From the NCBI GenBank assembly GCA_902766185.1, contig CACXCQ010000184.1:1-15637 (forward strand): 15,637 bases of DNA. The letters are read 5' to 3'. A model generated the notes under the pieces. That model was not told the origin of the DNA, did no database searches, and saw only the letters and a program-made list of their open reading frames with translations. Below, in pieces: positions 5,264 to 12,135 of this stretch; the stretch's first letter is position 1; each line of letters starts with the position of its first letter. The translations under genes were made by a program, and so were the position numbers. This stretch comes from an uncultured Eubacteriales bacterium. Its GTDB lineage: Bacteria > Bacillota > Clostridia > Peptostreptococcales > Anaerovoracaceae.

Positions 5264-5823
5264 ACTACATTGTAATGGATCTGGAATGGAACCAGTCCTC
5301 CACGAGATACCGGGCAGAAAGAAACGGCATACGCTTATCCGGAGAGATCGTTGAGATCGGAGCGGTCAGGGTCAACGAAAACATGGAGATCCTGGAACAG
5401 TACTGCCGCTTCGTGAAGCCGGAATGCTATCAGAAGATGAACCGGACCGTCACCGAACTGACGGACATCACGAACGAAATGATCGCGGAGGGCAGCCCAT
5501 TCAGGGAGGTCATTGCGGATTTTCTGGAATGGTGCGGAGAAGACCCGTTCCTGACCTGGAGTGAGAATGACATCATCATGATCGAGGACAACATGCTGTT
5601 TCATGGAATGGACATCGACGATCTGCCGAAGTGCTACGATGTGCAGCTGCTGTTCGATGATCAGGTCACGCAGGAGGACCGGTCCTTTGCGCTGTCCTAT
5701 GCCATGTGGAAGTTCGACATCAAGCCCCAGCGCAGCCATGACGCGCTGAACGATGCGATCAATACGGTTGAAGTGCTGAAACGCCTGGACCTCAGCGAGG
5801 GATTCGGGGAGTATGAGATATGA
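5260..5823 (+). CDS. DEDDh 3'-5' exonuclease (DnaQ/RNase T-like)
   Basis: The 187-residue product carries the exonuclease motifs in order. ExoI is MDLEWNQ with the metal-binding pair D7 and E9. ExoII is around LTWSENDIIMIEDN with D104 the likely acidic residue. ExoIII is SHDALNDA with H160 and D165. The size is that of a stand-alone exonuclease domain; there is no polymerase or helicase part. Such proteins trim 3' ends of DNA or RNA, and the closest-looking group is the KapD/Eri1-like exonucleases of Firmicutes. The start is the ATG that overlaps the YkvA stop; an earlier in-frame GTG (5239) lies inside the upstream gene. Its own stop overlaps the next start (ATGA), so three genes are chained. 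Confidence 0.88.
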   Translation: MNYIVMDLEWNQSSTRYRAERNGIRLSGEIVEIGAVRVNENMEILEQYCRFVKPECYQKMNRTVTELTDITNEMIAEGSPFREVIADFLEWCGEDPFLTWSENDIIMIEDNMLFHGMDIDDLPKCYDVQLLFDDQVTQEDRSFALSYAMWKFDIKPQRSHDALNDAINTVEVLKRLDLSEGFGEYEI

Positions 5824-6575
5824 AAAACGAAAAGCGAGCGCTGATCCACAGCAAACTGGAAATCATGAAACGGTGCTATCAGGAACGGGACGTGTCGAAT
5901 TTCGACCGTTTCTTCGATGCGTTTTTTGACCGCGACAGGTTGCCGATCATTATCGGAACGGATAATGGCGGGTGGTTTCATACCATGGGAAGGATCAACT
6001 GGCTGATCCGCTATGACTGGGAGCACTGGGGAAACGTGGATATCGATACCTGGAATTTCACTCTGCATGAGTATGGGGATCTCGATATGGTCAGGGCGCG
6101 GGGAATACTGGATTTCCAGGAAGATCGCGCCTGGGACATCGATATCGTGATGATCTTCAGCCGGGACAGGGATAAATACGTATGCCGGCTGATGCAGTTC
6201 AAGGTCCCGAGAAATGAGCTCCGTCCCGTGGTGATCCTCAACCGAAGTGAGGAGGAGCAGAACAAATCCGAGAAAGAGATGAAAGACCTGATCTCCCTGA
6301 ACGGAAATGTGAATGGCGATCTTATGCGCGAGCATCTGGCGGGAAGCATCAAAGCCATGATCAGGGAGCAGCGGCCCTATCTGGACAGCATCGATGTCCG
6401 GGAGGAAATGATCTATATGGAGGAGTGCGGCGACGGATACCTGTTCGCGACGACCGGGTTCTGCGTGAACAGCGAGCTGAATGCGCTGATGCCTTTCCGA
6501 ATGGTCGGGATCGGACAGGGGTATGGCATCGCGGATGCGGAGTTTTCCCATCCCTTTGTCAATCGTCTGGGGTGA
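5820..6575 (+). CDS. NTF2/SnoaL-like-fold protein of unknown function (251 aa)
   Basis: The first about 125 residues look like an NTF2/SnoaL-like cone fold. A helical start (MKRCYQERDVSNFDRFFDAFFD) is followed by IIIGTDNGGWFHTMGRINWLIRYDWEHWG and then strands ending DIDIVMIFSRDRDKYVCRLMQFKVPR, the usual layout of this family. The C-terminal 110 residues continue with RPVVILNRSEEEQ and a second helical/strand region that I do not recognise. NTF2-like proteins may be enzymes, binding modules or immunity proteins, so no reaction is assigned. The start overlaps the exonuclease stop by four bases, giving translational coupling and suggesting a shared role. Confidence 0.7.
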   Translation: MKNEKRALIHSKLEIMKRCYQERDVSNFDRFFDAFFDRDRLPIIIGTDNGGWFHTMGRINWLIRYDWEHWGNVDIDTWNFTLHEYGDLDMVRARGILDFQEDRAWDIDIVMIFSRDRDKYVCRLMQFKVPRNELRPVVILNRSEEEQNKSEKEMKDLISLNGNVNGDLMREHLAGSIKAMIREQRPYLDSIDVREEMIYMEECGDGYLFATTGFCVNSELNALMPFRMVGIGQGYGIADAEFSHPFVNRLG

Positions 6576-6633
6576 TCCGGCAGAAGCGAACAGCGACTCA
6601 GCACAGACGGTGCAGGAGACAGGAGGAAGAATC

Positions 6634-7605
6634 GTGATCAGGCTCAGACCGTATATGAAATCAGATGAAGAGGCAGTTCTCTCCTGGTGTGACAGCGAGG
6701 ACACCTTCTTCAAGTGGACCTTCGGACTTCTGGGCGGCTACCCCATCACAGGGGAGAAGTTCCAAAAGACCGGACAATACATGCAGTTTACCGCTGTCGA
6801 TGATGATGAACCGGTGGGATACTTCATCGCCAGAAATCCGAACGGAAAGCTAGATGAGCTGCGCTTCGGATACGGTATCGTCAGGCCGGACAGGCGCAAT
6901 CAGGGCGTCGGCAAAGCGATGCTGAGCCTGGGGCTCGTCTACGCCTTCGAGGTGTACGGGGCGGACAGAGTGACCCTGGGCGTTTATGAGAAAAATGACA
7001 ACGCCATTTCCTGTTACCGGTCCATCGGATTTGCCGAGACCGGGAAGCTGGAGAACTATCTGATCGACGGCAACAACTATCATGTTTTTGAGATGGAATA
7101 CAGGAAGGAGAACGGTATGGCCATCCGAAACGTCGAACCGAAGGATATGGAGTTCATTCTGGAACTCAACAAGACGAATGTGGAAGTCCTTTCGCCTATG
7201 GACCAGGCGAAATTCTCCTATTTCGACAAGTGCAGCGACATGTTCCAGGTGGCGGAGGTGAACGGAGAGCCGGCGGCGTTCCTGATCGCGCTGCGGGAAG
7301 GCCTGGAGGATTACACCAGCGAGAACTACATCTGGTTTTCCGGGCAGTACGACAGATTCCTCTACGTGGACCGGATCGTCATCGACGAAAAGTTCCGGGG
7401 GATGGGCCTCGGCAGGAAGATCTATGAAGGCGTGTTCGACCGCGCCGCAAAGGCAGGCCTGTCCACAGTGACCGCGGAGATCGATATAGAGCCCTACAAC
7501 GAACCCAGCCTGAAGTTCCATGAAGCCATGGGATTTGAGGAGGTGGGCCAGCAGGTGATCCGCGGCGGCGAGATCAAAGTATCCCTGCAGGCCAGGGCGA
7601 TATAA
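6634..7605 (+). CDS. protein with two tandem GNAT acetyltransferase domains
   Basis: The 323-residue product has two complete GNAT domains. Domain 1 (about 1-158) resembles RimJ/RimL-type enzymes: FGYGIVRPDRRNQGVGKAML carries the CoA loop RRNQGVGKA, followed by GVYEKNDNAISCYRSIGF. Domain 2 (162-323) begins MAIRNVEPKDMEFILELN and contains FLYVDRIVIDEKFRGMGLGR followed by EPYNEPSLKFHEAMGFEEVG, the pattern of the COG3818 acetyltransferase group. The start is a GTG set by AGGAGG (6621-6626); earlier in-frame ATGs (for example 6523) lie inside the upstream gene. An internal AAGGAG (7105-7110) precedes the in-frame ATG at 7117, which begins domain 2. Substrates are unknown. Confidence 0.88.
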   Translation: MIRLRPYMKSDEEAVLSWCDSEDTFFKWTFGLLGGYPITGEKFQKTGQYMQFTAVDDDEPVGYFIARNPNGKLDELRFGYGIVRPDRRNQGVGKAMLSLGLVYAFEVYGADRVTLGVYEKNDNAISCYRSIGFAETGKLENYLIDGNNYHVFEMEYRKENGMAIRNVEPKDMEFILELNKTNVEVLSPMDQAKFSYFDKCSDMFQVAEVNGEPAAFLIALREGLEDYTSENYIWFSGQYDRFLYVDRIVIDEKFRGMGLGRKIYEGVFDRAAKAGLSTVTAEIDIEPYNEPSLKFHEAMGFEEVGQQVIRGGEIKVSLQARAI

Positions 7606-7618
7606 AAAACGTTCCGCC

Positions 7619-7647
7619 TTGCATAACGAAAAAAAGTCTGTTACTAT
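7619..7647 (+). promoter_or_regulatory. promoter of the small membrane protein gene
   Basis: TTGCAT (7619-7624), a 17-base spacer, and TACTAT (7642-7647). An alternative -10, TATAGT (7645-7650), lies three bases further on. An AAAGGA ribosome binding site follows just before ATG 7681. Confidence 0.55.
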
Positions 7648-7680
7648 AGTACAGACAGAAAACAGTGAAAGGAACGGCTA

Positions 7681-7884
7681 ATGATCATTTTATCCGTAGC
7701 GCTCGCCTTCGGACTGGCAGTGCTTATCATCGTGTTATGGAATATGGGACTGACTCTCGGGGGAGGGTTCAGAGGCAACGCGGCTGAGAAGGTCCGCGGC
7801 GTGCTGAAGATCCTTCTTCTTCTCGAGACCATTGGATTCATCGTCCTGTTCGTCATGGTTATCGCCAAGACCATGATGCTCTAG
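7681..7884 (+). CDS. small two-helix membrane protein (67 aa)
   Basis: Not recognised by family. Residues 2-22 (IILSVALAFGLAVLIIVLWN) and about 43-65 (LKILLLLETIGFIVLFVMV) are hydrophobic membrane spans. They are separated by a short glycine-rich, basic loop (GLTLGGGFRGNAAEKVRG). The gene has its own promoter, a ribosome binding site at good spacing, and a terminator, so it is monocistronic. The size and layout are common among small Firmicute membrane proteins that associate with larger complexes, but nothing here tells which. Confidence 0.65.
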   Translation: MIILSVALAFGLAVLIIVLWNMGLTLGGGFRGNAAEKVRGVLKILLLLETIGFIVLFVMVIAKTMML

Positions 7885-7905
7885 GCAAAGGCAGCAGATC
7901 CGGCG

Positions 7906-8448
7906 TCAGAAACGATCGCTGTAGTTCAGAAGGGATTTGAGCAAACCGCCTGCAGGCGGTTTTTTATTGCCCATGACCGTGGAATAAAAGACGATGGATG
8001 CTTCGAAGCGGTCCTCGGACGTCCTGACGATGGCGTAGGAACCGCTGCTGTTGTCCCGGGGAAGAGAGAGGCTTCCGGGATTCACGAAATGAATGCCGTC
8101 CTCTTCGATGTTCAGGGACTGATGGGTGTGGCCAAAGAAAACTGCCCGGCAGTTCTGTTCCTGCGTCCGGTATTTCAGGGTGTCCAGATCCCATTTCACG
8201 TTGTCCCGGTGGCCGTGGGTAAGGAGGATCCGGCCGTAGTCGCTCTCGATGATCTGGAACGCCGGTCCGGAGCTGTCGCAGTTTCCCCCGACGGCGATGA
8301 CCGGAACGCCGAACTCCTCTTCCAGCTTCGCGGCATCAGAATAATGATCCCCCGTGTGGGCGATCAGGTCGATCTCTTTGAGTTTTGGCCAGATGTCTCT
8401 GACACGGCTCAGTCTGCCGTGGGTGTCTCCGATAAGCAGTATTTTCAT
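7906..8448 (-). CDS. YfcE/MJ0936-type metallophosphoesterase
   Basis: The 180-residue product has all metal-binding motifs of the small calcineurin-like phosphoesterases: GDTHG (D8, H10), HTGD (D34), GNCD (N56), THGH (H78) and GHTH (H107, H109), then NPGS. Relatives hydrolyse phosphodiesters and are cytosolic with two metal ions; the natural substrate is usually unknown. The start is placed at MKILLIGDTHG because that is where the family begins; the open frame runs 39 residues further upstream with no family similarity. There is no ribosome binding site before this ATG, and a good promoter ends only a few bases upstream. The last about 20 codons contain the terminator hairpin of the convergent small gene. 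Confidence 0.9.
   Translation of the reverse strand: MKILLIGDTHGRLSRVRDIWPKLKEIDLIAHTGDHYSDAAKLEEEFGVPVIAVGGNCDSSGPAFQIIESDYGRILLTHGHRDNVKWDLDTLKYRTQEQNCRAVFFGHTHQSLNIEEDGIHFVNPGSLSLPRDNSSGSYAIVRTSEDRFEASIVFYSTVMGNKKPPAGGLLKSLLNYSDRF
7943..7965 (+). terminator. intrinsic terminator of the small membrane protein gene, inside the convergent gene
   Basis: AAACCGCC and GGCGGTTT (7943-7950, 7955-7962) pair around a TGCA loop, with a T run through 7965. It lies 59 bases after the stop at 7884 and entirely within the 3' coding part of the minus-strand phosphoesterase gene. Confidence 0.85.
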
Positions 8449-8457
8449 AGCGATAAG

Positions 8458-8486
8458 AGTATAACAGAAACCGCGTATGAAAACAA
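8458..8486 (-). promoter_or_regulatory. promoter of the metallophosphoesterase gene
   Basis: On the minus strand, TTGTTT (8481-8486), a 17-base spacer, and TATACT (8458-8463). The expected start near 8451 would leave only about three untranslated bases before the ATG at 8448. Confidence 0.55.
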
Positions 8487-8515
8487 TCTCCGCCTTAGAA
8501 ACCTCAATGCTTTCG

Positions 8516-8544
8516 TTGACGGCAGGGCGGTTTTCAAGTACAAT
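8516..8544 (+). promoter_or_regulatory. promoter of the MoaA-like/Fic-like pair
   Basis: TTGACG (8516-8521), a 17-base spacer, and TACAAT (8539-8544), five of six matches in each box. It is divergent from the phosphoesterase promoter, with 29 bases between the two -35 boxes. Confidence 0.75.
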
Positions 8545-8582
8545 ATTCTGGGGGTAAAGGGACATTAAGACAGGACAAAAAG

Positions 8583-9038
8583 ATGGAAAACACAGACATG
8601 AAAAAAGAAAACGGCCAGCAGGAAGAACGGCGGGTGGTCACTGACGGTCAGGAACTGGCTGAGACCGCGCCGCAGCTGCGCGCCTCCGGCGTCACGGACG
8701 TTACTGTTGTGGTCAATACGCTCAACTATACCCGTTATCAGAAATCCAATGACGGCAAAAGTCTGCAGCCGGTGATCGACGGCATCAACAAGGCTGTGGG
8801 AGAAAGCCTGCGGGTAAGGCTGGAGGTGGCTCTGGAGGAGGGGTTCAACGACGATGAGGTCCTGGATTTCCTGCAGCTGACCCTGCAGCACAAATACGAT
8901 ATCGTCTTCCTGCCCACCATGGATTACGGGAAGATCAAAGAAAAGATGCCCATGCTCCGCAAAGTGGATGGAGATTTCGGCGACGTGGAATTCTATAAAT
9001 ACGCCATAGCCAGAGGACGGATCGGGTTCAAAAAATGA
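8583..9038 (+). CDS. MoaA-like barrel fragment without radical-SAM cysteines
   Basis: The 151-residue product resembles the second half of GTP 3',8-cyclase (MoaA). TDVTVVVNTLNYTRYQKS matches the family's rVNVSLDTLdpe.f. LQPVIDGINKAV matches l..vl.GIdaA. GFNDDEVLDFLQLTLQHKYD followed by IVFLPTMDYG matches G.NDdEi.dl..l......vRFIE.Mp. The end, ARGRIGFKK, matches the GRIGFI motif. MoaA proteins are about 320-330 residues and need two iron-sulfur clusters; here the N-terminal CxxxCxxC half and the C-terminal cluster cysteines are absent, and the protein has no cysteine at all. It therefore cannot be a radical-SAM enzyme. The frame has a proper promoter, start and length, so it is a reduced protein rather than an obvious pseudogene. 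It overlaps the Fic-like gene by four bases. Confidence 0.65.
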   Translation: MENTDMKKENGQQEERRVVTDGQELAETAPQLRASGVTDVTVVVNTLNYTRYQKSNDGKSLQPVIDGINKAVGESLRVRLEVALEEGFNDDEVLDFLQLTLQHKYDIVFLPTMDYGKIKEKMPMLRKVDGDFGDVEFYKYAIARGRIGFKK

Positions 9039-9784
9039 CAGACAAGCAGGTACACGAAAAACTATATCAGATGCGCATCGAACTGGCGGCCATGCTCAAG
9101 AGCAACCGGCTGCTGAGTTCCGCTGTGCAGGAGGTCAATCGGATAGACATGGTCAGGGCTGCCCTGATTTTGCGCAGCACGAACCATGACCGGGTGCCGG
9201 TGGAGAAGATCCTGGAGGGACAGCTGCCTAAGGAAGTCCCCGTCAAGGATTACGTTTTCATCGAGAATTTCAGCAATCTGGTGCGGATCGGATTCAGCAA
9301 CCTGGAAATGGGCAACTCGCTGGACAAGCACCTTCTGATCAGCGGATACAGGATCCTTTCGGAGAACGAAAACGGCTATTTCCGAAGATCCAATCCGGTG
9401 GTGTACACGTTTAATCACGTGCCCCCGCATTCGGTGGACGTGGAGGACAGGCTTGACGACTGCCTCCGGAAGGTATACAGCAGGGAATCGGGCAACAACA
9501 TCGTCCTCAAGGCCATGTATATCCACAATAAGATCATCGACATATATCCCTTCGAGAAGTATAACGGGGAACTTGCGATCTTCGGACTGAATTATTATCT
9601 GCTGGAGAACGGGCTGGCGCCCATCAGCATGGCCCTCACGAGGCAGGAATACCAGAGCCAGGTGTCCGATTGCCTCAAGGGAGTACATCAGGAGAAGTTT
9701 TATGATTTCCTCTGCGGCGCCGTTTACGACAAGATGAACGGGACCATCGAAGCGTGCAGGGAATACATCAGGAATCAGGAGTGA
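9035..9784 (+). CDS. Fic-like protein with degenerate catalytic motif
   Basis: The 249-residue product has the layout of a Fic-domain protein: RRSNPVVYTFNHVPPHSVDV, then helix KAMYIHNKIIDI, then the active-site loop, then a long helix LAIFGLNYYLLENGLAPI. Fic enzymes transfer AMP or other groups through HPFx(D/E)GNGRxxR. Here the loop (171-182) reads YPFEKYNGELAI, so the catalytic His is Tyr, the acidic residue is Lys, the first Gly is Tyr, and both Arg are lost. Pro, Phe, Asn and the second Gly remain. It is probably not an AMP-transferase by the standard mechanism. Its ATG overlaps the stop of the MoaA-like gene, so the pair is co-translated. An ancestral inhibitory-helix region may lie near residues 45-62, but it is not clear. 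Confidence 0.7.
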   Translation: MTDKQVHEKLYQMRIELAAMLKSNRLLSSAVQEVNRIDMVRAALILRSTNHDRVPVEKILEGQLPKEVPVKDYVFIENFSNLVRIGFSNLEMGNSLDKHLLISGYRILSENENGYFRRSNPVVYTFNHVPPHSVDVEDRLDDCLRKVYSRESGNNIVLKAMYIHNKIIDIYPFEKYNGELAIFGLNYYLLENGLAPISMALTRQEYQSQVSDCLKGVHQEKFYDFLCGAVYDKMNGTIEACREYIRNQE

Positions 9785-9819
9785 GCGGGGGAAGAGACGC
9801 CGGCTCACAGGTGATGGAA

Positions 9820-11166
9820 ATGAAACATATCAAACTGGAAAAACAGCATTATCAATGGGGCCTGACTGCCTTTCTTGTGGTGGTCTGCTGCGTGCTGGCG
9901 TTCTTCGCGATCTATCGTTTCGATATCATCCAGAAGTTCTTCAGCTTCGCCCTGGGCGTGCTGATGCCCTTCATCTACGGGCTGGTGATGGCGTATCTGA
10001 TCTGCCCGATCTACAACGCCACGGTACGGGGAACTTACGGGATCCTGAACCGCGGATCCATGAAGCTGCAGCACGACATGGGGATATCCAAGGCCGTGGG
10101 TACGGTGATTAGCATCGCCGTGATCCTGGTGGTCCTGGCCGGAGTGTTCTGGATGATCATCCCGGGTCTGGTCAACAGCATCATCAACGTGGTGGATATC
10201 CTTCCGAGCGCACTGCATAAGACCACACTGTGGATCGACCAGAAGCTGGCGAAACTCCCGATCGCTCAGGAGACCATCGACGAATGGATCAAGGTGATGA
10301 CGGAAAAGGCCATCGAATTCGCGACCACCACGATTCTGCCGCATTCCCAGTCTCTGGCGGCCGGCGTATCCCAAAGGCTGATCGGGGCAGTGGGATTCGT
10401 GCTGGATTTCATCATCGGCATCATCATCAGCGTCTACTTCCTGAACAGCAAGGATACATTCCTCGGTCAGATCAAGAAGTTCATCGTGGCCAATTTCAAG
10501 GAAGATACAGTAGAAGAGATCTTCAGCGGCGCATCATACACCAACAAGACCTTCGGCGGATTCATCAGCGGAAAGATCATCGATTCGGTGCTCATCGGCA
10601 TCATCTGCTTCATCGTGATGTCCGTCTTCCACTGGGAGTATTCCCTGCTGATCAGCTGCATCGTCGGCATCACCAACATCATCCCGTTTTTCGGCCCCTT
10701 CATCGGAGCCATCCCATCGGTGCTGCTTCTGCTCATGGTCAATCCGATGCACGCGCTGTATTTCATCATCTTCGTGCTCATCCTGCAGCAGTTTGATGGG
10801 AATATCCTGGGACCGAAGATCCTGGGAGACAGCACCGGCCTGGACAGCTTCTGGGTACTGTTCGCTGTTCTGGTGGGTGGCGGACTCTTCGGGTTCATCG
10901 GCATGGTCATCGGCATCCCGATCTTCGCGGTCATCTACTATTACATCAGCCGCGGACTGAACCGTAAGCTGGAACGCAAGGGCTTCTCCACGGATCTGAA
11001 CGATTACCGCATCGATCCCTACCGGAGCCGGCCGCCAAAAGCCAGGCGGGGCCGAAAGAGCATCTTCGGGAAGAAGAAACGCGCACAGAAGGAGGAACCG
11101 GAGGGAACGCCGGACGGAGACGAGGCTGATACAGAAGACCCAAAGGCAGGACAGGACGGAGAGTAA
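9820..11166 (+). CDS. AI-2E-family (YhhT/PerM-like) membrane protein
   Basis: The 448-residue product has about eight membrane spans, with the long soluble loop (ILPSALHKTTLWIDQKLAKL and onward) after the third that is typical of the family. The C-terminal signature is present: NIIPFFGPFIGAIPSVLLLL, then LQQFDGNILGPKILGDS, then GLDSFWVLFAVLVGGGLFG. Members are exporters or sodium/proton antiporters; the AI-2 label comes from TqsA and should not be taken as the substrate. The last 55 residues form a charged tail, first basic (RPPKARRGRKSIFGKKKRA), then acidic. The start is taken at ATG 9820 because AGGTGA (9809-9814) is at proper spacing; earlier in-frame starts run back into the upstream gene. 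It is followed after six bases by murB. Confidence 0.88.
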   Translation: MKHIKLEKQHYQWGLTAFLVVVCCVLAFFAIYRFDIIQKFFSFALGVLMPFIYGLVMAYLICPIYNATVRGTYGILNRGSMKLQHDMGISKAVGTVISIAVILVVLAGVFWMIIPGLVNSIINVVDILPSALHKTTLWIDQKLAKLPIAQETIDEWIKVMTEKAIEFATTTILPHSQSLAAGVSQRLIGAVGFVLDFIIGIIISVYFLNSKDTFLGQIKKFIVANFKEDTVEEIFSGASYTNKTFGGFISGKIIDSVLIGIICFIVMSVFHWEYSLLISCIVGITNIIPFFGPFIGAIPSVLLLLMVNPMHALYFIIFVLILQQFDGNILGPKILGDSTGLDSFWVLFAVLVGGGLFGFIGMVIGIPIFAVIYYYISRGLNRKLERKGFSTDLNDYRIDPYRSRPPKARRGRKSIFGKKKRAQKEEPEGTPDGDEADTEDPKAGQDGE

Positions 11167-11172
11167 CAGAAC

Positions 11173-12135
11173 ATGACACAGGAAGAGAACAGAGAGTTTA
11201 CAGCAGAAGAGATGGCACGTGCGGCGGATGAACTGAAGGGGATCGTCAGCAGCGGAAAGGTCATGGAGAATGTATCCATGGCATCCTACACGTCCTTCCG
11301 GGCAGGCGGCCCGGCGGATCTGATGGTGGTTCCGGACAGCGCGGAGCAGCTGCAGAGCGTGCTTCAGTATCTGGACGCAGAAGGAGTGCCCTGCATGGTC
11401 CTGGGCAACGGATCCAACGTTCTGGTCCGGGACGGAGGTTACCGGGGCGTCATCGTCCGGCTCGGAGATGCCTTCAACTATACGCGTCAGGAGGAGAATG
11501 ACCTGATCTGCGGATGCGGGACTCTTCTTTCCATGGCGGCGAAGGTGGCCGCCCAGGCGGGGCTCACCGGTCTGGAATTTGCCTCCGGGATACCCGGGAG
11601 CATCGGCGGCGCTGTTTTCATGAACGCCGGCGCCTATGGAGGAGAAATGAAACATGTGCTGCGGGAGGCAAAGGTCCTGCAGCGAGAGGGAACGGCCGGG
11701 AACACGCCTGCCTTTGCGCAGATGGGTCCGGAGGAACTGGATATGGGGTACAGGCACACGGCGCTGCACGAAACAGGCGGCATCGTCATCGAGGCAAGAC
11801 TGGCTCTCGAGCCGGGAGACCCTGCGCAGATCCGCAGGACCATGGCTGATCTCACGGCGAGAAGAAACGAGAAACAGCCGGTGAACTATCCCAGCGCAGG
11901 GAGCTTTTTTAAGCGGCCCGAGGGGTATTTCGCAGGGAAGCTGATCCAGGATGCCGGGCTGAAGGGCCTCAGTGTAGGCGGAGCTCAGGTATCGGAGCTT
12001 CACAGCGGCTTTATCATCAACAGGGGCGGCGCCACCGCGACGGACATTCTGCAGCTATCGCAGATCGTACAGGCCAGAGTGATGGAGCAGTTCGGGGTAC
12101 AGCTTGAACCGGAGGTAAGGATCATTGGAGAATGA
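11173..12135 (+). CDS. murB: UDP-N-acetylenolpyruvoylglucosamine reductase
   Basis: MurB uses NADPH and FAD to reduce UDP-GlcNAc-enolpyruvate to UDP-MurNAc in cytosolic peptidoglycan precursor synthesis. The 320-residue product shows the FAD-binding half with TSFRAGGPADLMVVP (40-54), LGNGSNVLVRDGGY (77-90) and GLEFASGIPGSIGGAVFMNAG (133-153). The catalytic residues correspond to R194 in GYRHT, S244 in SAGSFFKRP and E314 in LEPEVRIIG. It has the compact form without the extra Tyr-loop domain of E. coli MurB, as is usual in Firmicutes. GGAGAG (11158-11163) is the ribosome binding site. Its 3' end overlaps the PHP gene by 11 bases, and the cluster continues into rapZ. Confidence 0.97.
   Translation: MTQEENREFTAEEMARAADELKGIVSSGKVMENVSMASYTSFRAGGPADLMVVPDSAEQLQSVLQYLDAEGVPCMVLGNGSNVLVRDGGYRGVIVRLGDAFNYTRQEENDLICGCGTLLSMAAKVAAQAGLTGLEFASGIPGSIGGAVFMNAGAYGGEMKHVLREAKVLQREGTAGNTPAFAQMGPEELDMGYRHTALHETGGIVIEARLALEPGDPAQIRRTMADLTARRNEKQPVNYPSAGSFFKRPEGYFAGKLIQDAGLKGLSVGGAQVSELHSGFIINRGGATATDILQLSQIVQARVMEQFGVQLEPEVRIIGE

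Noticed and set aside
5697..6713. 338-residue open frame on the minus strand
   Set aside because: It is antisense to the NTF2-like gene and its neighbours, is rich in His/Asp/Pro as expected for a shadow frame, and has no start signals.
10534..12003. 489-residue open frame on the minus strand
   Set aside because: It lies antisense to the AI-2E-family gene and murB, both clearly real, and its translation has no family pattern.
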